Of a stretch of 64,000 nucleotides of DNA, positions 7,459 through 15,473 are shown one piece after another. The DNA lies in contig NZ_CDME01000013.1 in the NCBI RefSeq assembly GCF_000826545.1, forward strand, positions 92,333-156,332, read 5' to 3'. How positions within the stretch are numbered: the stretch's first letter is position 1; each line of letters begins with the position of its first letter. This stretch comes from Kibdelosporangium sp. MJ126-NF4. Its GTDB lineage: Bacteria; Actinomycetota; Actinomycetes; Mycobacteriales; Pseudonocardiaceae. The translations under genes were made by a program, and so were the position numbers. The notes beneath the pieces were generated by a model. That model did not search any database. It saw only the letters and a program-made list of their open reading frames with translations, and was not told the origin of the DNA.

Positions 7459-10263
7459 GTGACACGGGGAGCAAGCCGCGGCTGCGGTCTTAGCCATCCG
7501 ATCGAGTTCAACGTGCTCGGCTCTTGGGAGGTTTCGGTAGGGCAACGCACCGTGGTGGTGCCACCAGGCCACCAGCGTGTGTTGCTGTCGTCGTTGTTGT
7601 TGTCGGCCGGTGTCCCGGTGCGCGGCAGCGCCCTGGCGGCGCAGCTGTGGGGTGACCGGCCACCGGTCAACGTCCGCGGCGCGCTGTCGACCTACGTCAC
7701 GCGGCTGCGCGGGATCCTGGGCAAGCAGGCGATCGCCTCGTACCCGGGTGGCGGGTACCTGCTGGCTGTCGACGAGGACGCGGTGGACCTGCACAGGTTC
7801 CGCCGTCTGCTGGTCCAGGCGCGGGAGGCCGAAGGCACGGACGACGAACTGCCGTTGCTGCGGGAGGGGCTGCGGCTGTGGCGCGGACGCCCGTTCACCG
7901 GCGTCGACTCCGAGTGGGTGGACCAGGATGTCGTGCCGTCACTCACCGAGGAGTGGTTCGTCGCGACCGAACGTCGCATCGACCTGGACATCGCGCGGGG
8001 CGCGTCGCGTGAGCTGGTCGTCGAGCTGTCGCAGCTGGTCACCAGCTATCCGCTGCGGGAACCGCTCTGGGCACGGCTGATCGACGCGCTGTACCGGACC
8101 GGTCGCCGAGCCGACGCGCTGGCCACCTACCAGCAGGTTCGCGAGATCCTCCGCGACGACCTCGGTATCGACCCCGGTGAGCACCTGCAGGCGCTGCACC
8201 AGGACGTCCTGCGGGACGTCCTGGCTGTCGAGCCCGTCCGGCCCGTCGAGCAGGTGATGAGCGCTCCGCACCAGCTGCCACCGGACAACATCAAGTTCGT
8301 CGGCAGGCAGAACGAGCTGGCCGACCTGGCACGCCTGGTCGACGACGCGTGCGACGACTCCAGCCGCTCGACGGTCATCGTGGCCGTCGACGGCGCGCCT
8401 GGCACCGGCAAGACAACCCTTGCCGTGCACTGGGCCCACCGGATGGCCCACCGGTATCCCGACGTCCAGCTCTATCTGAACCTGCGTGGTCACGCCGGGG
8501 ACGACCCGGTCGGTCCGCTCGCGGCCATCGAGGCGGTGCTGCGGTCACTCGGTGTCCCGACCGAACGCATCCCACCGGACCTCGACGAACGGTCCGCGTT
8601 GCTGCGCAGCACCCTGACCGGGCGCAAAAGTCTGATCCTGCTGGACAACGCCCGCGACGCCTCCCAGGTCCGCGCCCTGTTGCCCAGCGCGGACAGCCTC
8701 GTCATCGTCACCAGCCGTAACCAGCTGCGTGCCTTGTGCATCCGGGACGGGGCGCAGCGGCTGAGCCTGTCCCGGCTCACCGAGGACGACTCGCTCGAAC
8801 TGCTGGGGACGGCGATCGGGGCCGAGAAGGTCGCGGCTGAGCCGCAGGCGGCCAGGCAACTGGCCGCGCTGTGCGACGGCCTGCCCTTGGCGTTGGCGAT
8901 CGTGGCCGAACGAGCCCAGCGCGCCGACACCCTCAGCCAGGTCTCCCAGGCCCTCGTCGAGGAGATGCGCGGACCGGACACGTTCGGCTCCGGGATGGGC
9001 AAGGAGCTGTACGCCGCGCTGTCGTGGTCCTACCGGACGCTCGAACCGGCGGCGGCGGCGATGTTCCGCAAGCTGGGCATGCACCCGACGGGAGACATCA
9101 GCACGAACGCGGCCGCGGCTCTGGCCGGGGTGCCCGTGACGCGAGCGAAGTACCTGCTCGATCAACTGGTTGACGCGCACATGGTCGAGCAGCGGCAGCC
9201 AAGCCGATACGAGGTGCACGAGCTCATCAGGCTCTACGCCGCCGAGGAAACCCGCCGCGCCGAGTGCGTCGAGGACCGCCAGGCCACGGTGCGACGCGTC
9301 CTGGACTGGTACCTGTGCGCCGCAGTCAGCGCCGACACGGTCCTGGAACCGGCGAGGCTGCGCCAGTTCGTCGCGGCCTGCGAACCGTGCGTGCGCCCGC
9401 CGCGGTTCGCACACCAAGGAGAGGCCATCGCCTGGTTCGAGGGCGAGTTCGACTGCCTGCGGTCGGTTGTCCGCTGGGCAGCCACCCACGGCTGGGAAGG
9501 CCACGCCTGGCGCATCGTCATCGCCATGACGACGTTCCTCGACCGCAGGGTCGCGTGGGGTGAGAGCGCGGAGATCCTGCAGACCGTGTTGAAGGCGGCC
9601 CGGTCCGCCGACGACCGGGTCGGCGAGGGGTACGCGCTGAACTCGTTGGCCTGCCTGCAGATCGACAAGGGCGAACTGGCACTGGCCAGGGACAACCTCG
9701 AGCAGGCCGTCGACTGCTTCAAGGACGAGGGACACCCGGGCGGCGAGCTGATGGCAGTGGGCAACCTCGGCCTGGTGCTGGCCCAGGTCGGCGAGCCCGA
9801 GCACGCGTTGCGGCTCTGCACGAACGCGCTGGATCTGGCGGAACGGCTGGGCCACAGGAGAGGCGTGGCCAACAACCTCAACAACATGGGCACGGCCCAT
9901 GTGGCAATGGGTGACCACAAGCGCGCCATCGACTGCTTCCTGGAAGCCGAGCAGTTGTTCGACGAGGTCGACGACGTCGAGCCGGGGCTGATCAACATCC
10001 ACGACCTCGGCTGTGCGTACGCCGCCACGGAGCAGCACGCCGAGTCCATCCGCGCCCTGCGCCGAGCGGTCGACGGCTACCAGCGACTGGGCAGCCGGCG
10101 CTGGTGGGCCGTGACACTGATCGACCTCGGCAAGGCGATCAGCGACGCCGGACACCCCGGCTGGGCCCGCGCGCCGTGGGCGGCGGCGCTGGAGGTGATG
10201 CGGGAACTCGTCGACCCGCGCGCCGACGAACTGGCGAAGCTGCTGACGGCGGTGCCGGGCTGA
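7459..10263 (+). CDS. SARP-family transcriptional regulator with NB-ARC and TPR domains (AfsR type)
   Basis: The 934-residue protein has, in order, a winged-helix DNA-binding domain (FNVLGSWEVSVG to YVTRLRGILG, about 15-90), a BTAD helical domain (about 95-245), an NB-ARC ATPase (Walker A GAPGTGKTT near 315; SLILLDNARD as Walker B; SLSRLTEDDSLELL) and C-terminal TPRs from about 700 (GEGYALNSLACLQIDKGEL and later copies). AfsR-type SARPs activate antibiotic or morphogenesis genes by recruiting RNA polymerase at direct repeats. I chose GTG 7459, a few bases after GGGGGAC; an in-frame TTG lies at 7402 inside an inverted repeat. It sits directly before a GluRS paralogue, and is a plausible pathway-specific activator of the 10.3-13.7 kb genes. 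Confidence 0.88.
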   Translation: MTRGASRGCGLSHPIEFNVLGSWEVSVGQRTVVVPPGHQRVLLSSLLLSAGVPVRGSALAAQLWGDRPPVNVRGALSTYVTRLRGILGKQAIASYPGGGYLLAVDEDAVDLHRFRRLLVQAREAEGTDDELPLLREGLRLWRGRPFTGVDSEWVDQDVVPSLTEEWFVATERRIDLDIARGASRELVVELSQLVTSYPLREPLWARLIDALYRTGRRADALATYQQVREILRDDLGIDPGEHLQALHQDVLRDVLAVEPVRPVEQVMSAPHQLPPDNIKFVGRQNELADLARLVDDACDDSSRSTVIVAVDGAPGTGKTTLAVHWAHRMAHRYPDVQLYLNLRGHAGDDPVGPLAAIEAVLRSLGVPTERIPPDLDERSALLRSTLTGRKSLILLDNARDASQVRALLPSADSLVIVTSRNQLRALCIRDGAQRLSLSRLTEDDSLELLGTAIGAEKVAAEPQAARQLAALCDGLPLALAIVAERAQRADTLSQVSQALVEEMRGPDTFGSGMGKELYAALSWSYRTLEPAAAAMFRKLGMHPTGDISTNAAAALAGVPVTRAKYLLDQLVDAHMVEQRQPSRYEVHELIRLYAAEETRRAECVEDRQATVRRVLDWYLCAAVSADTVLEPARLRQFVAACEPCVRPPRFAHQGEAIAWFEGEFDCLRSVVRWAATHGWEGHAWRIVIAMTTFLDRRVAWGESAEILQTVLKAARSADDRVGEGYALNSLACLQIDKGELALARDNLEQAVDCFKDEGHPGGELMAVGNLGLVLAQVGEPEHALRLCTNALDLAERLGHRRGVANNLNNMGTAHVAMGDHKRAIDCFLEAEQLFDEVDDVEPGLINIHDLGCAYAATEQHAESIRALRRAVDGYQRLGSRRWWAVTLIDLGKAISDAGHPGWARAPWAAALEVMRELVDPRADELAKLLTAVPG

Positions 10264-10311
10264 CGCGATAGCCTGACGTGCGTTTTGGCGAGAGATGGAG
10301 GCTTCGGGTCA

Positions 10312-11949
10312 ATGCTCGACCGGACTGTGATCGACGCGCTCTTCCCGGCTGATCTGCCCGAGCCGGACGAGTGGGAACGGCGGTATCCGCCCCGCCGGTT
10401 GCCCGAGGGAGCGAAGGTCACCAGGCTCGGGCCCTCGCCGACCGGCTTCGTCCACATCGGCGGCATCTACGTCGCGATGATCGACAAGGACGTGGCGCGC
10501 CGGTCCGGTGGCCGGTTCCTCGTCCGGATCGAGGACACCGACCAGGCGCGGGAGGTCGAAGGCGCGCTCGCGCAGTTCGACCGTGCCTTCGAGTACTTCG
10601 GCACCCAGCCGGACGAGGACACGGCCACGGGTGACTACGGCCCGTACCGCCAGTCGGAGCGCTCGGCCATCTACCTGTCGTACGCCAGGCACCTGCTGCG
10701 GCAGGACCGCGCGTACCTGTGCTTCGCCACGGAGGAGGAACTCGCCGCCAGCCGCCAGGAGCAGCAGCGGTTGAAGGTCCCGACCGGCTACTACGGCCGC
10801 TGGGCCCTGTGGCGTGACGCGGACAACGACGCCGTCGCCGAGAAGCTGGCGGCCGGGGCGCCGTACGTGATCCGGTTCCGCTCGCCGGGCGATACCGGCG
10901 CACGCACCGAGTTCGACGACGTGATCCGCGGCAGGCTGTCCGCTGAGGACAACCACAACGACGTCGTCGTCCTGAAGTCGTCCGCCAACGAGGTCCGGCT
11001 GCCCACCTACCACTTCGCGCACGCGGTCGACGACCACCTGATGCGCGTCAACCTCGTCATCCGCGGTGAGGAGTGGCTGCCGTCCGTGCCGTTGCACCGG
11101 CAGTTGTTCCGCGCGCTGGACAACGAACCGCCGGAGTACGCGCACATCGCGCTGCTGATGAAGCAGATCCCCGGCGGGAAGCGGAAGCTGTCCAAGCGCA
11201 AGGACCCGGAAGCCGGGGTCGACATGTACATCGAGGCCGGGTACCCGGCCGAGGCCGTGCTGTACTACCTGCGCGGGCTGGCCAACGGACGGCTGGCCGA
11301 GATGCCGTTGGCCGAGGCGCTCGCCGCGCCGATCAACCTCAGCGAGTGCGGTGGCGCCGGGCCGCTGGTGGACCTGGTCAAGCTGGAGGACATCAGCGCC
11401 GACCACATCGCCACGCTGAGCGGGCAGCAGATCCTCGACGCGATGGGCACGTGGGCGCGGGAGTTCGACGCCGAGGTCGCCGAGGTGCTCGCCGCGGAAC
11501 CGGATCTCGCGCTGGCCGCGCTCGCCGTCGAGCGTGACGGAGTGGACAACCCGCGCAAGGACCTGCGCAAATGGTCGGACTTCCGTGGCGCGTACGGCTT
11601 CTTCTTCCCCGCGTTGTTCACGGTGGTCGCCGCGGACGACGAGCGACTGGGTGGCCTGCCCGCCGATCTCGTCCGCGCCTTCGCCAAGGACTTCGTCGAC
11701 GGCTACCAGGACGTGGACGACCCGAAGGAATGGTTCAACCAGATCAGGGACCTGGCCGCGAAGCACGGTTTCGCGGCGAACGCGAAAGAGTACAAACGCG
11801 ACCCGGCCGCGTATCCCGGTTCGATCCGTGAGGCGTCCCAGCTGGTCCGGGTCGCACTGACCGGCTCGACCCGCAGCCCGGACCTGTTCAGCGTCGCCCG
11901 CGCACTCGGCCGGGACGAGGTGGTCCGACGAGTCGGCGCGTTGGCCTGA
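10312..11949 (+). CDS. gltX: glutamyl-tRNA synthetase paralogue (class I aaRS)
   Basis: The 545-residue protein has the complete class I core: RLGPSPTGFVHIGG (HIGH box), FLVRIEDTDQAREVEGA (glutamate/AMP pocket), VIRGEEWLPSVPLH, and KLSKRKD (KMSKS box), plus a C-terminal helical anticodon-binding part. The insert GYYGRWALWRDAD and the opening YPPRRLPEGAKVTRLGPSPTG resemble the GluRS form common in Clostridia rather than the usual actinobacterial enzyme; that comparison is from memory. ATG 10312 follows GGAGG at 10297-10301. Placement between a SARP gene and carrier/ATP-grasp genes suggests a second, pathway-linked copy (supplying Glu-tRNA or a resistant enzyme) rather than the housekeeping one. 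Confidence 0.85.
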   Translation: MLDRTVIDALFPADLPEPDEWERRYPPRRLPEGAKVTRLGPSPTGFVHIGGIYVAMIDKDVARRSGGRFLVRIEDTDQAREVEGALAQFDRAFEYFGTQPDEDTATGDYGPYRQSERSAIYLSYARHLLRQDRAYLCFATEEELAASRQEQQRLKVPTGYYGRWALWRDADNDAVAEKLAAGAPYVIRFRSPGDTGARTEFDDVIRGRLSAEDNHNDVVVLKSSANEVRLPTYHFAHAVDDHLMRVNLVIRGEEWLPSVPLHRQLFRALDNEPPEYAHIALLMKQIPGGKRKLSKRKDPEAGVDMYIEAGYPAEAVLYYLRGLANGRLAEMPLAEALAAPINLSECGGAGPLVDLVKLEDISADHIATLSGQQILDAMGTWAREFDAEVAEVLAAEPDLALAALAVERDGVDNPRKDLRKWSDFRGAYGFFFPALFTVVAADDERLGGLPADLVRAFAKDFVDGYQDVDDPKEWFNQIRDLAAKHGFAANAKEYKRDPAAYPGSIREASQLVRVALTGSTRSPDLFSVARALGRDEVVRRVGALA

Positions 11950-11980
11950 CGCCTCAGCACCACCATTCGGCTGTCGTCCC

Positions 11981-12010
11981 CCGCCGCCCGGCATGCTCCG
12001 TCGGCGGCGG
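11981..12010. terminator. GC-rich hairpin between convergent genes
   Basis: CCGCCGCC (11981-11988) pairs perfectly with GGCGGCGG (12003-12010) around a 14-nt loop, between the convergent GluRS and carrier-protein genes. There is no U-tract, as is common for actinomycete terminators. Confidence 0.45.
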
Positions 12011-12053
12011 TGTGGACGGCGCTGGTCCTCAGGCACCGGCCACCAGTCGCTGA

Positions 12054-12311
12054 TCACCAGTCGTCGTTCCATTCCGGCGCCGCGGTGACCGCGTCGACGA
12101 TCGCGTACGGGCTCGGGTTGCGCAGGATCTCCTCGATCGGGACGTCCTTGCCAAGCTCCTCCCTGATGTGGCCACGGATGCGGACCGCGGTGAGGGACGT
12201 GCCGCCCACCGACAGGAAGTCGCTGGACTCGTCGAGGGTGTCGTCGCGCAGGACGGCCTGCCACACCTCCAGCAGCACCTGGGCCAGCAGCCTGTCCGAC
12301 TCCGTCGTCAT
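12054..12311 (-). CDS. stand-alone acyl/peptidyl carrier protein
   Basis: The 85-residue protein carries the phosphopantetheine site DFLSVGGTSLTAVRI, with the attachment serine in GGTSL. This form (GG-x-S-L) is typical of peptidyl and aryl carrier proteins of NRPS systems. ATG 12311 is preceded by GGAGG about 10 bases upstream; a longer frame to 12353 exists but has no ribosome site. It is divergent from the ATP-grasp gene with 167 bp between, so it could be loaded with or deliver the acid that the ligase uses. No condensation or thioesterase domain lies nearby. Confidence 0.85.
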   Translation of the reverse strand: MTTESDRLLAQVLLEVWQAVLRDDTLDESSDFLSVGGTSLTAVRIRGHIREELGKDVPIEEILRNPSPYAIVDAVTAAPEWNDDW

Positions 12312-12358
12312 CCCTGATTCCTCCGCGTGCGGCACTGCGGCTTTCTCCTTCACGGGTC

Positions 12359-12374
12359 GGGAGACCAGTCTCCC
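12359..12374. promoter_or_regulatory. palindromic operator candidate between carrier and ATP-grasp genes
   Basis: GGGAGACCAGTCTCCC has perfect 7-bp arms with a 2-bp centre and lies midway in the divergent intergenic region. It is well placed to control both genes; the two LuxR proteins downstream are candidate ligands of the site. Confidence 0.45.
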
Positions 12375-12478
12375 CAGTCACGTGAATCCCGGCAACGTCC
12401 CACAAATGTGACGTCCCTTTCGGTGTCCGCGAAGTACCACGTGCCCGTGCGGGGGAGAAACCTGAATACTGCCAAGAC

Positions 12479-13744
12479 ATGCGGTCCGGCAACGAACACA
12501 TCCTCGCAGTCGGCGACGAGGGCGAGGGATTCCTGCGCACCATCTGGGAGGTCGCCGGGACGACGGCGATCAGCCTGCTGACCGCGGTGTCCCGACTGGA
12601 CCGGCATACCGCGTTACGCGAGTTCGAGATGGCGTTCGGCGTCGGCGACAACGCGCCGCTGTCGCAGTGGGCCGACGCTGCCGCCGCTGTGCACCGGGTC
12701 CGGCCGGTCACCCGCGTCATCGCCATGTACGACCAGTTCCTGGTCATCGCCGCGCACGTGGCCCAGGCGTTGGGTATCGAAGGACCCGACTCCGAAATCG
12801 TCCGCGTCACGCACCACAAGGCCGCGTACCGGGCGTGGCTGGACGAGGCGGGAGTGCAGCCTTTCCCCTCCAAGCCGGTCGCGTGTGCCACCGAGGTCGT
12901 CCGGTTCGCGGACAAGCACGGCTGGCCCGTGGTGGTGAAACCGGCATACGGCACCGGTGGGTCCGGGATCACGGTGGTGACGTCAGCGGACGCGACCGAG
13001 GCGGCGTTCGACCACGCCCGGTGTGCCGACGCGGAAGTGTTGGTGGAGACCTATCAGGACGGTCCGACCTATGACGTGCAGACGTTCTCCGAGAACGGTG
13101 AGCACCTGGTGATCGCGATCGCCCGTGAGTACAACTACCGCACACACCCTGTCATCCGGGGCATCGCGTTGCCCGCTGTCCTGGATCCGGCCGACCGCAA
13201 GGCGATCGAGGATCACGTCGCGGCGGTCCTGACGTCACTCGGGCACCGCGACGGGCCCACCGACTGCGATCTCGTGCTCACGCCGAGCGGCCCGGTGGTC
13301 ATCGAGACTCATCTGCGGATGGGGGGTGACCGGATCACCGACCTGGTCCGTGACGCCCTCGGCGTCGACATCAAGCGGGCCTACGCCGCGCAGTTGCTCG
13401 GCAAACGGGTTCTGCCACGACTGCGTACCCGTCTCGAACAGGCGCAGGACAGCCGCAAGGCGTCGGCTATGTGGTTCGCCAGCCCCGGTGTCGACGGGAC
13501 ACTCGTGGAGGTCCACGGTCTCGACACGCTGTCCGAACACCCTCAGGTGGACGACTTCCAACTGCGGGTCCACCCCGGGGATCGGGTGACGCCGGTCAGC
13601 CGCGCGGCGCACCGGGTGCTCGCGTTCAAGGTCGACGACACCGACGCGGAGGCAGCCGTCCGGACCGCCGAACAACTGGCCGGGCGTATCCGGTTCGTGG
13701 TCGCGGTCGCGCCTCACCAGTCGGGCGGAACCAGTCCGAAATGA
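12479..13744 (+). CDS. ATP-grasp carboxylate-amine ligase
   Basis: The 421-residue protein has the ATP-grasp fold. VVRFADKHGWPVVVKPAYGTGGSGITVV carries the ATP-binding lysine and glycine loop, VLVETYQDGPTYDVQTFSENGE is the second strand pair, and VVIETHLRMGGDRITDLV carries the metal-binding E and the N/R region. Enzymes of this group (L-amino-acid ligases, dapdiamide- and phosphonopeptide-type ligases) activate a carboxylate as an acyl phosphate and join it to an amine. The C-terminal 100 residues (MWFASPGVDGTLVEVHGL) match the usual extra domain of such ligases. The 3' end overlaps the convergent LuxR gene by 31 bp. Substrate unknown. Confidence 0.85.
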   Translation: MRSGNEHILAVGDEGEGFLRTIWEVAGTTAISLLTAVSRLDRHTALREFEMAFGVGDNAPLSQWADAAAAVHRVRPVTRVIAMYDQFLVIAAHVAQALGIEGPDSEIVRVTHHKAAYRAWLDEAGVQPFPSKPVACATEVVRFADKHGWPVVVKPAYGTGGSGITVVTSADATEAAFDHARCADAEVLVETYQDGPTYDVQTFSENGEHLVIAIAREYNYRTHPVIRGIALPAVLDPADRKAIEDHVAAVLTSLGHRDGPTDCDLVLTPSGPVVIETHLRMGGDRITDLVRDALGVDIKRAYAAQLLGKRVLPRLRTRLEQAQDSRKASAMWFASPGVDGTLVEVHGLDTLSEHPQVDDFQLRVHPGDRVTPVSRAAHRVLAFKVDDTDAEAAVRTAEQLAGRIRFVVAVAPHQSGGTSPK

Positions 13745-14382
13745 GCGGCCGCCCTCGTCAGTTCGGCTTTGTTGCCGACCTGGAGTTTGTGCCTGATCCT
13801 GTGCACATATGTGTCCACTGTGGATTTGGCGAGCGCGAGCCTCGTCGCGATCTGCTTGTGGGTGAGTCCGGCGGCGACGTGCCGCAGGACGACCGCCTCC
13901 CGTTCGGTCAGCACCGAGTTGCCCGGCGGTTCGACGCGCTGCGAGCCACCGGACAGGTAGGGCCCGAACTCGGCCGGGAAGAACAGTCCTCCGGTGCTCA
14001 CTGTCTGAACGGCGGCGAACAGCAGGGATGTGTCGAAGCTGCCGGTGAGGTAGCCGCGCACCAGGCCGGTCCCGTAGGTCCGCAGCGGCGTCGGATCCGT
14101 TCCGTCACACACCAGCAGCACCTTGACCGGCCAGTCCAATGTGGTCAGTCGAGCCATCGACACCCGGTAGCTGCGTTCCGACATCACCGCGGTCGGCTCG
14201 ACGCCCGACGGGCCTCGCTCGCCGAACGCGCTGTCACAGGGCAGGCGGTGTACCCGGTATCCGCGGCCGAGCTCGCCGAGCGAGTCGATCACTCCCCTGA
14301 TGACCACCGACCCGTCATCGACCGCCAGCACGACGGCGTCATCCACAACGGACAGCGTTGACTCCCCGGTGAGGTCGTTCAC
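13714..14382 (-). CDS. LuxR-family regulator with degenerate receiver (1)
   Basis: The 222-residue protein has a C-terminal LuxR/FixJ helix-turn-helix: LTEREAVVLRHVAAGLTHKQIATRLALAKSTVDTYVHRIRHKL. The N-terminal 145 residues are receiver-sized but lack a clear phospho-acceptor Asp and signature Lys. It starts with an ATGA overlap on the previous gene, so both are co-translated. No sensor kinase is adjacent. Convergence on the ATP-grasp gene suggests local control, which is inference. Confidence 0.8.
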   Translation of the reverse strand: MNDLTGESTLSVVDDAVVLAVDDGSVVIRGVIDSLGELGRGYRVHRLPCDSAFGERGPSGVEPTAVMSERSYRVSMARLTTLDWPVKVLLVCDGTDPTPLRTYGTGLVRGYLTGSFDTSLLFAAVQTVSTGGLFFPAEFGPYLSGGSQRVEPPGNSVLTEREAVVLRHVAAGLTHKQIATRLALAKSTVDTYVHRIRHKLQVGNKAELTRAAAHFGLVPPDW

Positions 14383-14960
14383 GCGCCCGACATCAGACCG
14401 AGCACGGCCGCGCGCGTGAGCTCGGCCTTGTTCCCCAGGTTCATCTTCGACCGGATTCTTTTCACGTACGTGTCCACGGTGTGCTGGCTGATCGCCAGCC
14501 TGCTGGCGATCTGACCGTGGGTCAGCCCACAGGCGATCTGCTGGATCACCTGCCGTTCACGCGGCGACAGCGCTGCCTGCCCGGCACTCGGGAGACACCA
14601 CCGCGGATCCGGTTCGGATGGCGACCACCGACCGGCCACCGACCGGATCGCAGTGAGGAACGCCTCCGTGCTGGCCCGGCGCTCGACACATCCGGCGATG
14701 CCGATCCCCATGGCCTCGTACTGTGCGCTCTGCTCGGCGTCCGACACGAGGAACAGCACAGGCGCGCCACGCGACACGGTCACGACGAAACCGGGCAGCA
14801 GGTCCGTGTCGACCGCCGTCGGGTCGATCAGGCACACGTCGGGAACCAACGGAGACAAGTCGTCACCGGTCAGGACCACCTCGATGCCGTTCCTGGCAAG
14901 AAGGGCAGCAATCCCCTCGCTGTACAGCGGCATCGTGTCGACTATCGCGACCTTGACCAT
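14379..14960 (-). CDS. LuxR-family regulator with atypical receiver (2)
   Basis: The 193-residue protein has a receiver-like N-terminus (MVKVAIVDTMPLYSEGI, then DVCLIDPTAV at the beta-3 Asp position) but reads CVERRAS where the conserved GYLxK lysine is expected. The C-terminal HTH is LSPRERQVIQQIACGLTHGQIASRLAISQHTVDTYVKRIRSKM. It is clearly a paralogue of the next gene (same THxQIAxRLAxxxxTVDTYVxRIRxK helix and NKAELTRAA tail). It is first in the two-gene unit; the upstream region 14961-15473 would hold its promoter. Confidence 0.82.
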   Translation of the reverse strand: MVKVAIVDTMPLYSEGIAALLARNGIEVVLTGDDLSPLVPDVCLIDPTAVDTDLLPGFVVTVSRGAPVLFLVSDAEQSAQYEAMGIGIAGCVERRASTEAFLTAIRSVAGRWSPSEPDPRWCLPSAGQAALSPRERQVIQQIACGLTHGQIASRLAISQHTVDTYVKRIRSKMNLGNKAELTRAAVLGLMSGA

Positions 14961-15473
14961 TCCCGACCCCCAGCGACACTGACGACACGGTGCACGTCAT
15001 CGAGGCCAGAACTGTACGACGGCCGGATTGCGCATCGTTTTCACGAAAGTTTCGCGGTCAACCAGGCGATTCGGGTGACGGGGTCGCGCCGTCGGCGATC
15101 AGCGAACGCACATCCCTCCGATTTCGGATTGCCGGTTGTCGTGTCCCGCTCGCCACGCGGAGCTGCGCCAGAAGTTCAGCGAGCACAAGGGAGTGGCAGA
15201 GTGACCGGAAGCCACCACCGGGATACAGGGGGCCTGTTGTCCACCGACTACAGCTCAATCGGCCGAAGTCAGGCCGCTCCACCGTGCCACCACGGCATCA
15301 GCGAATACGGGATAAACTTTCCCCCTCAGGACAAGTTGACCATCTTTCGTCCATAAAATGTCATTGCGAATGTCAGCTCTACAAATCCGCCACAGCATGG
15401 GCACAGTCCACCCGGCGATCGGGTAGCGGCACAGGCAGACTAGGATCGCGCCAGCAGCCCACGTGGAGGTCCG
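14961..15473. other. 513-bp divergent intergenic region, no convincing gene
   Basis: No frame here has a ribosome site and coherent protein features. Visible elements are short palindromes CGAAAGTTTCG (15044-15054) and TCCGATTTCGGA (15117-15128), possible operators for the LuxR pair, a locally AT-rich stretch at 15310-15390, and a -10-like TAGGAT at 15441-15446 placed 27 bp before the ATG at 15474, with GGAGG at 15465-15469. Confidence 0.5.

Noticed and set aside
10309..12972. 887-residue open frame on the minus strand opposite GluRS
   Set aside because: Antisense shadow; product has no domain, and it would span the carrier-protein gene and its promoter.
10312..14960. A classical NRPS or PKS cluster
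   Set aside because: No condensation, ketosynthase or thioesterase domain is present, and the only adenylation sequence is the fragment at 1-225, 10 kb away and separated by unrelated genes.
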